The position numbers and the translations under genes were made by a program. The notes under the pieces are model-generated. The model saw nothing but the letters and a program-made list of their open reading frames with translations, made no database searches and was not told where the DNA came from. This document shows positions 63,899-64,000 of a stretch of DNA of 64,000 bases, piece by piece. This DNA comes from Butyrivibrio sp. INlla21 (GTDB taxonomy: Bacteria; Bacillota; Clostridia; Lachnospirales; Lachnospiraceae): positions 39,916-103,915 of the forward strand of contig NZ_FPCC01000011.1 of NCBI RefSeq assembly GCF_900116875.1, written 5' to 3'. Numbering within the stretch: the stretch's first letter is position 1; each line of letters begins with the position of its first letter.

Positions 63899-64000
63899 TG
63901 GATAAGCCCTCGACCTATTAGTACACATCAGCTGAACATGTTACCATGCTTACACCTTGTGCCTATCTAACCTCGTACTCTCCAAGGGGTCTTACTGCAT
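63899..64000 (-). rRNA. 23S rRNA, 3' end (continues past the window)
   Basis: The minus strand ends TACTAATAGGTCGAGGGCTT followed by ATCC, the universally conserved 3' end of bacterial 23S rRNA; upstream bases (TGCAGTAAGACCCCTTGGAG) fit the same region. Only about 100 nt lie in the window. The exact 3' end is approximate. No 5S rRNA is found between it and tRNA-Asp. Confidence 0.93.

Overview
The window reads as the chromosome of an anaerobic Gram-positive of the Lachnospiraceae (Butyrivibrio-like). This rests on the gene order hprK - glk - murB - rapZ - whiA - HPr/Crh-like, the yaaR - holB - yaaT - trmN6 - rsmI block, a pyruvate formate-lyase activase, ATP-type PEP carboxykinase, YesM/YesN two-component genes and Firmicute-type promoters and Shine-Dalgarno sites. 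Species cannot be fixed from sequence reading alone. Almost every gene is on the minus strand; pyrG is the one clear plus-strand protein gene.

Left arm (1-12.4 kb): housekeeping. pflA with a Crp/Fnr regulator, a Nudix hydrolase, a Na/Pi-PhoU transporter, a GNAT enzyme, then the conserved run uvrC - hprK - glk - murB - rapZ - whiA - HPr-like. The HPr-like protein has Glu in place of the catalytic His15 but keeps Ser46, so it looks like a Crh-type regulatory partner of the HprK encoded in the same run.

Centre (12.4-39 kb, perhaps to 43.5 kb): a type VII secretion (T7SSb/ESX-like) and polymorphic-toxin island. In transcription order it holds: a giant EndoU-tipped effector and its immunity gene, a relic of a further toxin or immunity gene, an FHA-tailed membrane protein with a degenerate trypsin-like domain, several WXG100-like small proteins, an EssC-type FtsK/SpoIIIE ATPase, an FHA protein, a CpaE/MinD-like ATPase, a YukD/EsaB ubiquitin-like protein, a second giant effector whose first 722 bp nearly match the first one, an orphan copy of its toxin tip, an array of paralogous immunity-type genes, a polytopic membrane protein, and finally a PP2C phosphatase and a transmembrane Ser/Thr kinase on their own strong promoter. 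No EssA, EssB or EsaA was recognised. Two canonical FHA domains beside an intact kinase/phosphatase pair suggest a secretion system controlled by threonine phosphorylation. A 1434-residue Ig-repeat surface protein lies just upstream.

Right arm (43.7-63 kb): ftsH and divergent pyrG; a sugar-sensing cluster (ROK fructokinase, YesM, YesN, solute-binding lipoprotein, no permeases); pckA; the rsmI/trmN6/ricT/holB/yaaR/guanylate-kinase-like run; pyruvate kinase; an Orn/Lys/Arg decarboxylase and an HD hydrolase.

Right end (63.06-64 kb): the 3' end of a 23S rRNA gene followed directly by tRNA genes Asp, Val, Thr, Tyr, fMet and Phe and a strong terminator, all on the minus strand. No 5S gene is visible between the 23S gene and the tRNAs.
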